In this document: in pieces, positions 1 through 9,349 of the stretch
How the letters are laid out: every line of letters starts with the position of its first letter
How positions within the stretch are numbered: the stretch's first letter is position 1
Assembly: GCA_947624705.1 (NCBI GenBank)
Contig: CANQLL010000006.1
Location: forward strand, 1 to 37,995
Direction of reading: 5' to 3'
DNA length: 37,995 bases
Origin: an uncultured Bacilli bacterium
GTDB lineage: Bacteria > Bacillota_I > Bacilli_A > RF39 > UBA660
Program-made: the position numbers and the translations under genes
Notes under the pieces: model-generated
The model's database searches: none
The model's input: only the letters and a program-made list of their open reading frames with translations
Told to the model about the DNA's origin: nothing

Positions 1-45
1 ATACTAACTGGTAAGTATATTTTTTCATATTCTTCTTCCGTTATA

Positions 46-396
46 TCACACATAGATATACTCCTTTAGAATTATTTCTTCTGCTATATTTTTTATATTA
101 TTCATTTTACTTACCCATAATAATTGATTATTTTGTTTTAATTCTTCATTTATATTATCTTTTTCAGATAGTTCTTTAATTAACTTCTGTGCTTTCGCCA
201 TAATAGTAGTATCTATATCATGAAGATATTCGTTTAAAGTATTATTAACAAGTAAATCAAAATATAATCCAAGTTTATATTTTTTAATATATTCTAGTCT
301 TAATAATCCATATTTTCCTATAACATATTGTTTTTTATTCTTTAATATTAAATTAGGTAATAAATAATCACCTTGCTTAGTGTAACTAATATTCAT
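46..396 (-). CDS. TnpV-like transposon-encoded protein
   Basis: Reads MNISYTKQGDYLLPNLIL...IGKYGLLRLEYIKKYKLGLYFDLLVNNTLNEYLHDID...MNNIKNIAEEIILKEYIY, which resembles the TnpV family of Tn4451/clostridial serine-recombinase elements. Confidence 0.82.
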   Translation of the reverse strand: MNISYTKQGDYLLPNLILKNKKQYVIGKYGLLRLEYIKKYKLGLYFDLLVNNTLNEYLHDIDTTIMAKAQKLIKELSEKDNINEELKQNNQLLWVSKMNNIKNIAEEIILKEYIYV

Positions 397-428
397 AACA
401 TTTCTCCATTTCTTATTATTTTTAGGCT

Positions 429-699
429 TTAATTGCTATACTTAATATTTGTTACACTTTGACCATCGCCACCTCCAGCATTTATGTGATTAGATACAAC
501 AATTACATCACTACCACTTCCATATGAATCTAATACTCTTTTAACCCTTTCCTCTGGTTCAACTGTCTCGTCAGTTGTTCTAACCATAGTGTTTTTAATC
601 CCTAATTCATCTAATCTTTTATGAATATAATTAGCAATATTCAAAGTTAATTCTTTTTCAATAATGCCATTACCAGAGGCGCCTGGATCGTTTCCACCA
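429..699 (-). pseudogene. N-acetylmuramoyl-L-alanine amidase (Amidase_3), internal fragment
   Basis: Minus-strand reading HGGNDPGASGNGIIEKELTLNIANYIHKRLDELGIKNTMVRTTDETVEPEERVKRVLDSYGSGSDVIVVSNHINAGGGDG. The 71-aa ORF in the track is only its C-terminal part. N-terminus is missing here and found at 5115-5165; C-terminus is lost after GGGDG. Confidence 0.88.
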
Positions 700-753
700 T
701 GGCTTGTACCACTTAAACCCGGAGACTATACTCTTTTTATTATAGGTTATATT

Positions 754-2361
754 TTATAAATCAAGATTCCATTCAATCTTAATTTCTCTTGTATTGGTAT
801 CTTTATCTAGTGCACCAACATATATTTTTTCTATAAACTCATCTACTATAATTCTAGTTAGTTTTGTAATATGTTTATATTTTTTTATGATGCTTTCAAT
901 ATCTTTGGAATTTTCTTTTCGTTCTTCCATTTTATCTACTTGTTTTGCTATATCTTCAAGTCTATTTTGATAGGATTCAACATCTTTTGTATATTCTTCT
1001 CTTAACATTGCAAAATCACTATCTGATATTACGCCTTTCATCTTATCTATATATAAATTTTTAAAATATAGCTTGCTTTCATTTATCTTCTTTTCAAGAT
1101 TTGCTTTTTCTTTGTTGAGATTAGTAATTAAAGTGTCTTGTCTATTTTGTCTTTCTAGTGTTTCGTTAAATTCTTCTTTTAGTAATTTCTGATTACACTT
1201 TTTTAATAAATTATTTATAGCGTCAAACACATAGTTTTCAACAATATCATATCTTATTGATTTATTATTATCACAAGTATGGTATCTTTTATTTCCTTTG
1301 CATTGCAGATATGCTCTTTTAACTTTTGTACCATTTTCACCCATAACATCACATTGATTTCTCATAAATATTTTTCCACATTCTGCACAATAAACTTTAC
1401 TACTTAATACATGAACTTTGCCATTTTTTTTTGTTGGTCTATGATGATTTTTTAGTCTTCTTTGCACTAAATACCAAGTTTCATTGTCAATAATTGGCTC
1501 ATGAGCATTTTCGGTAATACACCACTCTGATTTAGGAACTTTTTTGGTCTTATGATTTTTATAACTAATGCTTGTTTTTTTTCCTTGTACTAATGTCCCA
1601 CTATAAGTTTCATTTCGGAGTATTCTAGCTATTGTATCTGATGTCCATATTCCAGTTGTATCATAATCAAAGTTACAACATACAAAATTACTTCCAGTAG
1701 ATTTCTTATAAAGAGATGGACATAATATTTTTCTTTCGTTGAGACTAGCACATATTTTATGATACCCTAATCCATTTTTATATTTTGTAAATATTTCTCT
1801 AACAATAGGAGCAACATTTTCATCAATAATAAGTTTATGTTTATCGTTAGGATCTTTCATATAACCATAAGGTGCAAAACTTCCCATAAATAAGCCATCT
1901 TCTCTTTTATTTTTTAATGACTTCTTAACATTGTTAGATAAATCTTCCAAATACCACTCATTAACTAGCCCATTGATTTGTCTTGATTTTTTATTAGCTT
2001 CATTGTCTGTATCTGCATTATCAACTATACTTACAAATCTGATGCCCCATTCAACAAACTTATTATGAAGATATTTCTCTATTACCTCCATATCTCTTGA
2101 AAATCTACTTTGGGTTTTACATAGCACAATATTTATTCTTCCATTTTCACAATCATTAATTAATCTATTAAAGTCAGGTCTTTCAACTCCAGCTCCCGAA
2201 TAATCATCATCTGAATAAATATCTACAACTTCCCAACCTTGATCCAAAGCATATTTTAAAAGCATACTTTTTTGATTAGCGATTGATTCACTATCATCTT
2301 TTTTGTTTTTCTTATATCTATCTTCATCAGATAGCCTACAATATACACCTACCTTTTCCAT
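754..2361 (-). CDS. Large serine recombinase (resolvase/recombinase/zinc-ribbon, TnpX-like)
   Basis: N-terminal VGVYCRLSDED...SIANQKSML...YSDDDYSGAGVERPDFNRL...LCKTQSRFSRD resolvase motifs, recombinase domain (FAPYGYMKDP), Cys-rich zinc ribbon (CAECGKIF...C...C), C-terminal coiled coil. Confidence 0.96.
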   Translation of the reverse strand: MEKVGVYCRLSDEDRYKKNKKDDSESIANQKSMLLKYALDQGWEVVDIYSDDDYSGAGVERPDFNRLINDCENGRINIVLCKTQSRFSRDMEVIEKYLHNKFVEWGIRFVSIVDNADTDNEANKKSRQINGLVNEWYLEDLSNNVKKSLKNKREDGLFMGSFAPYGYMKDPNDKHKLIIDENVAPIVREIFTKYKNGLGYHKICASLNERKILCPSLYKKSTGSNFVCCNFDYDTTGIWTSDTIARILRNETYSGTLVQGKKTSISYKNHKTKKVPKSEWCITENAHEPIIDNETWYLVQRRLKNHHRPTKKNGKVHVLSSKVYCAECGKIFMRNQCDVMGENGTKVKRAYLQCKGNKRYHTCDNNKSIRYDIVENYVFDAINNLLKKCNQKLLKEEFNETLERQNRQDTLITNLNKEKANLEKKINESKLYFKNLYIDKMKGVISDSDFAMLREEYTKDVESYQNRLEDIAKQVDKMEERKENSKDIESIIKKYKHITKLTRIIVDEFIEKIYVGALDKDTNTREIKIEWNLDL

Positions 2362-2404
2362 TTACTACAACACCTCATTTCGATTAATTGTAACAAATTA
2401 AAAT

Positions 2405-2557
2405 CTAAACGCACTTCGAATTACGTGAAACCCCGCTTATTTGTTCTTCGGCTATAATGACACGTAATAGTTTTTTAGCAATTATATCTTTTAGTTTATT
2501 CTCTTCAATTGACTTATAATTTTTTATTTTATTTTCTAGATTATATTTTACTTTTAT
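2405..2557 (-). CDS. Small ORF (50 aa) upstream of the serine recombinase, apparent ATA start
   Basis: AGGAGG at 2570-2565 with 7-nt spacing to ATA at 2557; reads (M)KVKYNLENKIKNYKSIEENKLKDIIAKKLLRVIIAEEQISGVSRNSKCV, stop TAG. Confidence 0.45.
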   Translation of the reverse strand: MKVKYNLENKIKNYKSIEENKLKDIIAKKLLRVIIAEEQISGVSRNSKCV

Positions 2558-2824
2558 ATTATCTCCTCCTTTTTATTATCTACTACAGTATTAATTTTTG
2601 TATATTATTTTGATTAACACTATTTTCAAACTACTTTTAGAAACAAGTTTAATCATTTAATATTATTCTTACCCCAACAATAAAATACTTCAATATTTAT
2701 GGCTTAACTAAATAACATTTTGGTTAAACTTAATTAAGCAAAAAAATAATACCACATACTTAAGTTGTGATATTAGTACATTTAAATTTATACCTTTATA
2801 TAATAAAATCTACTTTTTTGATTT

Positions 2825-4618
2825 TTATTTTTCTTTAAATTTGTTATCAGTTATAATATTATTTTCTTCTAACTTTTTATGAGAACTAGAATAATTATTA
2901 GTTTGTATATCGATATAATATTTGTTATTTTTCATAAGTTCTTCATGAGTTCCTTCGCCTACAACTTTTCCTTTGTTAAGTACAATAAGTTTATCGGCAA
3001 TTTTCATTATATCTTTTTTGTGAGTAACAATTATAATAGTATGATCTAATTTTAGATTTTCAAAAATATCTTTTATTTTTTCAACTAGCAAAGTATCTAA
3101 AGAGCTTGTTACTTCATCAAAAATTAATATTTCAGCTTTAGATAATAATGTTCTGGCAATAGCCAATAATTGTTTTTGTCCTCCAGAAAAGTTAGTAGCA
3201 TTTTCTGTTAGTATAGTATTATATCCCTTGGGCAAACTCATTATATAATCATGAATTCCCACTCTTTTACATGCTTCAATTTGATTTTCAAAGTTTGAAT
3301 CAAGTAAACTTAGATTTTTTCTTATACTCATATTAAATATAAAAGGTGATTGATTAACCCCAACAACGTTTGAAGAATATACGTCTTGAGAGTAGTCATA
3401 GATATTTTCATTATCAATTAATATTTGACCATTATCAATTTTGTATTTTCTTAAAATTAGATTAGTAATTGTTGTTTTTCCACTTCCACTATGTCCAACT
3501 AACGCAGTTATTTTATTTGGCTCAGCAATAAAGCTAATGTTTTCAATATTACCCTTATTTTTAGATTTATAAGAAAAATTTACGTTTTTAAATTCAATAA
3601 GACCACTTATATAGTCGTTATTATTTATTCCAAATACTAATTGTTGATTACTAGAGTAGTTTAAAATGTTATTAATTCTGGCAATAGAAATAGACCACTC
3701 TCTAATTTGGCTTGAATATCCCATCAATTCTTCTGTATTTGTCATAATATTTTCAAAGTATGTTATAAGTAATATTAACATATTAATTTCAAACTTGCCA
3801 TTAAATACAAAGAAAACTAAAATCAAATATAATATCACTTTTCCAAAGTGAATTATAAAAGGTAAGAGGCTATACCTAATATTGATATATTTTCTTTTTA
3901 GCATGTACTGCTCCGACCATTTATTGGCGATTATGTAAAAATTATTTTTAATCTTATCGTAAATGTTAAAGACTTTTATCTCTTCTAAACCATTTAATAT
4001 TTGAGAAAGATTATCAGTTAACTTATCTCTATATTTTTGCTGACCTCTCAAATATTTAGTACTCATAATATTACAATAATCAAAAGATTTTAAATATAGA
4101 CACTCAAGTACCAAAACAATTATTCCAATATAAATATTAGTTTTCAAAAATATAACTATCATTATAATTAACTTTATAAAAACAACCATTATTTCACAGA
4201 CATTATCAATCATCTCTGATAAATTAGCAGTATCAGTATTTACAGTATTTAAAATTGCTCCTTTAGATATTTTATCCGAAAATTCCATATCGTAAGTGAA
4301 AACCTTATCAACAATTTTTTCTCTTAGGTTTTTATAGCTATATTTAAAGTTATAAGAATAAGAAACATAGTTTAAATACCAAAATAAATTATAAGCAATA
4401 TAGATAGCAGATAAAAAACCTATATTTATAAATGTTGCATTGATATTACCATTAGTTACTTCATAAACAATATTTGAAGTAAATACCGGTATTAATAAAC
4501 TTGATAGATGAGCCATAATTGAACCCAAAAACAATAAAAAAATCCATTTTTTATTTCCCTTAACTAATTTAAAAAAGTCTCGTATTATTTTTATATTATC
4601 CTTAATCAAAAATATCAC
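2825..4618 (-). CDS. ABC exporter, fused transmembrane and ATPase domains
   Basis: N-terminal transmembrane helices; Walker A GHSGSGKTT, signature NFSGGQKQ, Walker B ILIFDEVTSSLD, H-loop VTHK. Confidence 0.95.
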   Translation of the reverse strand: MIFLIKDNIKIIRDFFKLVKGNKKWIFLLFLGSIMAHLSSLLIPVFTSNIVYEVTNGNINATFINIGFLSAIYIAYNLFWYLNYVSYSYNFKYSYKNLREKIVDKVFTYDMEFSDKISKGAILNTVNTDTANLSEMIDNVCEIMVVFIKLIIMIVIFLKTNIYIGIIVLVLECLYLKSFDYCNIMSTKYLRGQQKYRDKLTDNLSQILNGLEEIKVFNIYDKIKNNFYIIANKWSEQYMLKRKYINIRYSLLPFIIHFGKVILYLILVFFVFNGKFEINMLILLITYFENIMTNTEELMGYSSQIREWSISIARINNILNYSSNQQLVFGINNNDYISGLIEFKNVNFSYKSKNKGNIENISFIAEPNKITALVGHSGSGKTTITNLILRKYKIDNGQILIDNENIYDYSQDVYSSNVVGVNQSPFIFNMSIRKNLSLLDSNFENQIEACKRVGIHDYIMSLPKGYNTILTENATNFSGGQKQLLAIARTLLSKAEILIFDEVTSSLDTLLVEKIKDIFENLKLDHTIIIVTHKKDIMKIADKLIVLNKGKVVGEGTHEELMKNNKYYIDIQTNNYSSSHKKLEENNIITDNKFKEK

Positions 4619-4784
4619 ATCCTATCTTGATTCATAATTAAAAAATTACCTATTAGCATTATATCAAATTTTTCTATTTCCTAATAGACCGTTTTATAAT
4701 CTTCTATTTACTTAAAATACCAATTTAATTTTTTCGTAGGATTAAGCATTAAATTTATTTTCATATAAAGAATGTGTGGCACGT

Positions 4785-4905
4785 TTTGTTGCGTTAGGCA
4801 ATGGCAACAATATCACTTACGATTAATTTGTGATATGGTTTAAGTATGTTTTCAAAGGTGTTTATCCCTTTGCACACTTATATTAGTTTGTAAATAGTAA
4901 AGATT
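4785..4905 (-). repeat. Copy A of a two-copy structured repeat
   Basis: Minus strand AATATAAGTGTGCAAAGGGATAAAC...CATATCACAAATTAATCGTAAGTGATATTGTTGCC matches the element at 23207-23330; contains hairpins CAAAGG/CCTTTG and ATATCAC/GTGATAT. Confidence 0.75.
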
Positions 4906-5114
4906 TCTATTGTTAACCCTTAGTTAAAATATTACCAGTATATAAATATAACTCTGAAATGAAGAATTATATGTATAATAAGGAATAAATGCATTAAAAC
5001 TTGTTCAAGAGACTTACCAATTATACAATTATAAAGTTTCGGTTTTATTTAATTTATTAAATTATACAGATTTGCTACAACTACTTATTATTTATTGGGT
5101 TTATTCTAACTTGG

Positions 5115-5165
5115 GTGCCCAGCGTCTATTACAATTCCTCGATAAGCTCTAGTTAGTCTATACAT
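5115..5165 (-). pseudogene. N-acetylmuramoyl-L-alanine amidase, N-terminal fragment
   Basis: RBS AGGAGG then ATG TAT AGA CTA ACT AGA GCT TAT CGA GGA ATT GTA ATA GAC GCT GGG CAC = MYRLTRAYRGIVIDAGH. It would continue in frame into HGGNDPG at 701. Confidence 0.85.
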
Positions 5166-5327
5166 ATAACAAACCTCCTAGAATATTGTATGCCTATATT
5201 TAGGATAAGTCACTTGACTCATTTACAAAAAACAATTAATTTTGCTATTATGATAAGAGTATTTAAAATTGCTAAAATCTCTACTTACAGATATACTTTT
5301 GCATTGTTACATATATTCTTTAATGTT

Positions 5328-6674
5328 CTAAAAAATAATTCCTTTATAATACTTCCAAGCTAAAACTTTTACAACATTATAATTAATTAAATCTTCCGTA
5401 AAGATATTCGCATTAATAGCAGTTTTAATGTCATCTAAAGCTTTTTTATAATCAGATAAAATTAATATGTTATTACCGGCTAAAATAGCATCAACGATGC
5501 TATTGGCATCTTTTTTAACAACGGCTTCCATATCTAAATCATCTGTCATTAAAATACCACTAAAGCCTAAATCATTACGAGCTAACTGATGAAAAGATAA
5601 CGATAAAGAAGCGGGATTTATTGGATCTAAAGCCGTAATGATATTATGAGAAACCATGATAGCTTCTGCTTTGTGGTCAATTCCGGTTTTAAAAGGAATT
5701 AAATCATTATTTTGCAAAGAATCTAAACTACGATTATCGACACTAACATCAGTATGGGTATCGACATTATTGCCATAACCGGGAAAATGTTTTAAAACAT
5801 TAGATACTTTACTATCTTTTCCGGCTTCTAAAACCGTAGAAATATATTCCGCAGTTAGATAAGCATTTTGGCCAAAAGAACGTTTATAAATAAAATCATC
5901 GGCATTGGTTGAAACATCAGCAACGGGGGCAAGATTAACATTTATTCCTAGTTCGGCAAGCAAGCTATTCATTTCTTTAGTCATATTAGTAATTTCAGTA
6001 AAACCTCCCTCCGCATAAATTTGTTGAGGAGAAGCAAATATGCTACTTCTTAAATTAGGATTATTACTAATTCTAACCACAGTTCCACCTTCCTCATCAG
6101 TAGCAATTAACAAAGGAATTTTAGCGGCTTGTTGAAAAGAATTTATTTTATTAATTAAAGATTCTTTAGTTTCATTTTTAGTATCTCGACCAAACAAAAT
6201 ATATCCACCTAAACCATAGTTAGTAATTGCTTCTATTTGTTCTTCTTCAGGAACTCGAACTAAAAATAACTGAGCAATTTTTTCATCTAAAGTTAATTCT
6301 TGCATTTTATTAACAGCTTGTTCATAATAATTTTTAAATAAACCTTCATCTTGATAAGTAGCTGGAGTTAATTCAATACTAGTTGGTTGGTTAATATCAT
6401 TTTGATACATAACTTTGACAAAATTACCAATTTTGTAATCAAAGTTGTGAAGATTGGCTGTATTATAAAATTTATTATTAGCTAAAATTGTTAAATTATT
6501 TTCATTTAAAGCATAAATTATTCCCGTTAATTCATTTAATTTTGCTTCTTTTTGCGGTTCTTTTTCTTGAGTGGTTGATTGAAGTTTTAAATTATCCTTA
6601 TTAAGAAAAAGAAAAACATCTACCCCGATTAAAAGAACTACAATAAAAATTAAAATAATAGTTTTCTTTCTCAT
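5328..6674 (-). CDS. nagZ: Glycoside hydrolase family 3 beta-N-acetylhexosaminidase (NagZ-like), membrane-anchored
   Basis: N-terminal TM segment; KHFPGYGNNVDTHTD and GILMTDDLDMEA GH3/NagZ motifs. Confidence 0.9.
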   Translation of the reverse strand: MRKKTIILIFIVVLLIGVDVFLFLNKDNLKLQSTTQEKEPQKEAKLNELTGIIYALNENNLTILANNKFYNTANLHNFDYKIGNFVKVMYQNDINQPTSIELTPATYQDEGLFKNYYEQAVNKMQELTLDEKIAQLFLVRVPEEEQIEAITNYGLGGYILFGRDTKNETKESLINKINSFQQAAKIPLLIATDEEGGTVVRISNNPNLRSSIFASPQQIYAEGGFTEITNMTKEMNSLLAELGINVNLAPVADVSTNADDFIYKRSFGQNAYLTAEYISTVLEAGKDSKVSNVLKHFPGYGNNVDTHTDVSVDNRSLDSLQNNDLIPFKTGIDHKAEAIMVSHNIITALDPINPASLSLSFHQLARNDLGFSGILMTDDLDMEAVVKKDANSIVDAILAGNNILILSDYKKALDDIKTAINANIFTEDLINYNVVKVLAWKYYKGIIF

Positions 6675-6744
6675 AAGCTTTCACCTAGTTTAATAATAAC
6701 AAAATATCATGAAAAAAAGAAGCAAAATTAGGTCATAGCAAAAG

Positions 6745-6791
6745 AAAAACAGCAATGGGAAATTAATGATAATTTCACCATAACTGTTTTT
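6745..6791 (-). terminator. Rho-independent terminator (near symmetric) after the ABC-2 operon
   Basis: AAAAACAG..ATGG..GAAATT / AATTTC.CCAT..CTGTTTTTT stem-loop. Confidence 0.7.
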
Positions 6792-7567
6792 TAGCTTCCA
6801 ATACTAGAATATCTTTTTAATCCTCGGTAAAATAGCCAAATTGCTGGAATTAAATATAAAATTGTTAATAAAGGGCAAAAACATAGCAGTTTATTATTGG
6901 ATTTGCCTAACAAAAAGAGAAAAGGATAATAATTAACTAATCCCATAGGGACAATAAATGTAAAAAAATTGATAAAACCTTTTTTAAATATTCCAATTGG
7001 GTATTGAGCCATATCCTTACAACCATCCGTCAAAACATTACGTACTTCTAAACCTTTTATCGTTAAAAAACAATAAGAAGCTGAGGCAATTAAAATGGCC
7101 AGAAAAATAATAATTGCACTAAATAACATAAATATTAGGGTCATTATACGATAACCATTCCAATTTACTTCAATATTTAAAATGGCAATTATTAAAACAA
7201 TTATTGTTTCAATAACTTTTGATGCTTTAATTAAACTTAGCTTATCACAAAAAAGTTGAAATAAGATATTACGAGGGCGAAGTAAAAGTCTATCGAAATT
7301 ACCTTCAATAATTAAAGTATCAAACTTATCTATTCCGCGAAAGAAAGTTTCACAAAAAGCAAAACCAAATTGAATTATCCCAAACGTTAACAAAACATCA
7401 TACATGGTAAAGCCTTTAATATTAGAAAATTGGTTAAATAAACAAATTATCGTAAAATAGTAGCTAAATAAAGTAAACAATTGCGCGATAAAACTTAAAA
7501 TAAAGGAAGTTTTGTATTCTAACTCACTTTTTAAATGAACTTTAAAATATTTAAAATATAAACTCAT
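6791..7567 (-). CDS. ABC-2 family transporter permease (COG3694-like)
   Basis: About six TM helices; FDTLIIEGNFDRLLLRPRNILFQ motif; operon with COG4586-type ATPase. Confidence 0.85.
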   Translation of the reverse strand: MSLYFKYFKVHLKSELEYKTSFILSFIAQLFTLFSYYFTIICLFNQFSNIKGFTMYDVLLTFGIIQFGFAFCETFFRGIDKFDTLIIEGNFDRLLLRPRNILFQLFCDKLSLIKASKVIETIIVLIIAILNIEVNWNGYRIMTLIFMLFSAIIIFLAILIASASYCFLTIKGLEVRNVLTDGCKDMAQYPIGIFKKGFINFFTFIVPMGLVNYYPFLFLLGKSNNKLLCFCPLLTILYLIPAIWLFYRGLKRYSSIGS

Positions 7568-7568
7568 T

Positions 7569-8372
7569 TTAACCTCCTTGAATAGTGGCTTTTTTTATAG
7601 CAATGTTGGCCAATATTTTTCCAAGGGCAAATAGAATAATTATCCAAACTATCTGCACTATAATACTGATTATTCCTTCACTTAAGGGAATATTGCCGAT
7701 ATATAAACGAATAGGAAAATCACTTATATAACGAAATGGAAGAAAGTTATTAATATTTTGCAAATACTTTGGAAAGAAAGGAATAGGAACAACAAGACCA
7801 CTAAGAATGTCTGCGGCTACCATAATAATGGCAATTATTCCTTTTTCATCTAAAGTAAACATACATATTACATGATATAAAGTAACTAAGACCCCCATTA
7901 ATAAAATAGCCAATAATAAAGCAATTAAGGAAATTGTTAAAGCGGGCAGAGTTGTTTTTAACGATAAGGTATAAGGTTTAGGCAAAATTAAAGCAATTAA
8001 GATTACTGGCAAAACCCTAAGAATTGTCTGCGACAAGCGTTCTCCTAAAATTTTGTGTAACCACATTAAATACAAATCCTGAGGTTTTAATAATTCATAA
8101 GCAATATTGCCATTTTTTATCATATTGATTATCTCTTCATCTTTATACCAAGCATAGATTAGCATAAAAAAGCTTTGCGTAATCCAAATATAATTTATTA
8201 ATTCATCTAATTTCATAGGTAAATTAGAACTTCCTGACTCATAAAAAGCAATATAAATACTAATATACATAAATCCAAAAAATAGTTGAGTAGACATTCC
8301 AGCTAAGGCCGCAGCTCGATACTGCAAGCCAGTAATAAATTTTAATTTGAAATAAGATAAATAAGATCTCAT
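7569..8372 (-). CDS. ABC-2 family transporter permease (COG4587-like)
   Basis: Polytopic; MIKNGNIAYELLKPQDLYLMWL; adjacent to partner permease and ATPase. Confidence 0.85.
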   Translation of the reverse strand: MRSYLSYFKLKFITGLQYRAAALAGMSTQLFFGFMYISIYIAFYESGSSNLPMKLDELINYIWITQSFFMLIYAWYKDEEIINMIKNGNIAYELLKPQDLYLMWLHKILGERLSQTILRVLPVILIALILPKPYTLSLKTTLPALTISLIALLLAILLMGVLVTLYHVICMFTLDEKGIIAIIMVAADILSGLVVPIPFFPKYLQNINNFLPFRYISDFPIRLYIGNIPLSEGIISIIVQIVWIIILFALGKILANIAIKKATIQGG

Positions 8373-9349
8373 ATTTTAAAATCCTCATAAAGTTTAACGA
8401 TTAATTCATCAATATTACCACTATCAACATCAATATCAATTATAGACATTTTAGAAGAAATTAATTTAATAAATTCATTGATTTCAATTTTACGAATATC
8501 AATAACAAACTCAATTCCTTCTTCAAAAGTTTTTTCTTCGACAATATAAGGCTTTTGAAGATGAACTTTATCTTTGGTAATAACCGTGATTTTTCGTAAA
8601 TAATCATATTGCTTTTTTAATTTAGATAAGGATCCATCATATAAAATTTGACCTTTACCAATTAAAATTATTCTTTTAGCTAAAGCTTCAATATCAGCCA
8701 TATCGTGCGTTGTTAAAATAACAGTTACATTGTTCTGTTTATTAATTTTTTTTATAAATTCTCTAACTATTTTTTTAGAGACTGCATCTAAACCGATAGT
8801 TGGTTCATCGAGAAATAATATTTTTGGTTTATGGAGTAGCGATGCAGCTATTTCACATTTCATCCGGTTGCCTAAACTGAGTTGCCTTACGGGAATATTC
8901 AAAATATCTTTTAGATTAAGTAATTCAATTAATTCATCTTTTGTCTTTTGATATTCATTATCTGGTATTTTATAAATTTCTTTTAAAAGATTAAACGAAT
9001 CTATGGCTGGGATATCCCACCATAATTGACTTCTTTGACCAAAGACAACACCTATTTCCTGCACATATTTTTTGCGGTCTTTGTAGGGAATTAAGCGGTC
9101 AATTTTAACTTCCCCACTATCGGGAACAAGAATACCGGATAAAATTTTTATTGTAGTCGATTTTCCTGCTCCATTTGGGCCAATATATCCAACAATTTCT
9201 CCTTTTTTAATAGAAAATGATATATCATTAATAGCTTTAATATATTTGTATTTTCTATTAAAAAAGCTTTTAATTGTTCCTATTATTCCTGATGCTTTAA
9301 TAGGAACTTTAAATGTTTTATTAATGTGCTTAACCATGATGAATGGCAT
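8369..9349 (-). CDS. ABC transporter ATP-binding protein (COG4586-like)
   Basis: Walker A GYIGPNGAGKSTT, signature LSLGNRMKCEIAASLLHKP, Walker B ILFLDEPTIGLD; characteristic FGQRSQLWWDIPAIDSF. Confidence 0.95.
   Translation of the reverse strand: MPFIMVKHINKTFKVPIKASGIIGTIKSFFNRKYKYIKAINDISFSIKKGEIVGYIGPNGAGKSTTIKILSGILVPDSGEVKIDRLIPYKDRKKYVQEIGVVFGQRSQLWWDIPAIDSFNLLKEIYKIPDNEYQKTKDELIELLNLKDILNIPVRQLSLGNRMKCEIAASLLHKPKILFLDEPTIGLDAVSKKIVREFIKKINKQNNVTVILTTHDMADIEALAKRIILIGKGQILYDGSLSKLKKQYDYLRKITVITKDKVHLQKPYIVEEKTFEEGIEFVIDIRKIEINEFIKLISSKMSIIDIDVDSGNIDELIVKLYEDFKI

Larger units (their letters stand above)
700..5117 (-). mobile_element. Large serine recombinase element (~4.4 kb) inserted in an amidase gene
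   Basis: Amidase N-terminus (MYRLTRAYRGIVIDAGH, 5165-5115) and continuation (HGGNDPGASGNG..., from 701) flank a recombinase gene. Both junctions share minus-strand CA (plus TG at 700-701 and 5116-5117). Flanking 19-nt arms both end in outer GGGTTTA/TAAACCC. Confidence 0.87.

Noticed and set aside
2640-2760. Imperfect GCTTAA...TTAAGC inverted repeat before the ABC exporter stop
   Set aside because: Very AT-rich, long loop and no clear U-run; could be chance.
3666-3851. Plus-strand ORFs in the track (also 8730-8951, 12392-12598, 16649-16834, 18325-18651, 19048-19260, 24388-24717, 27216-27542, 27786-27986, 35585-35842, 36860-37063)
   Set aside because: All lie mostly or wholly antisense within confident minus-strand genes, with no convincing RBS or family resemblance.
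4770-4815. attC-like core boxes (GTTAGGC / GCCTAAC) near copy A
   Set aside because: Only a short GTTGC..GCAAC hairpin is present; no paired R/L boxes or integron integrase.
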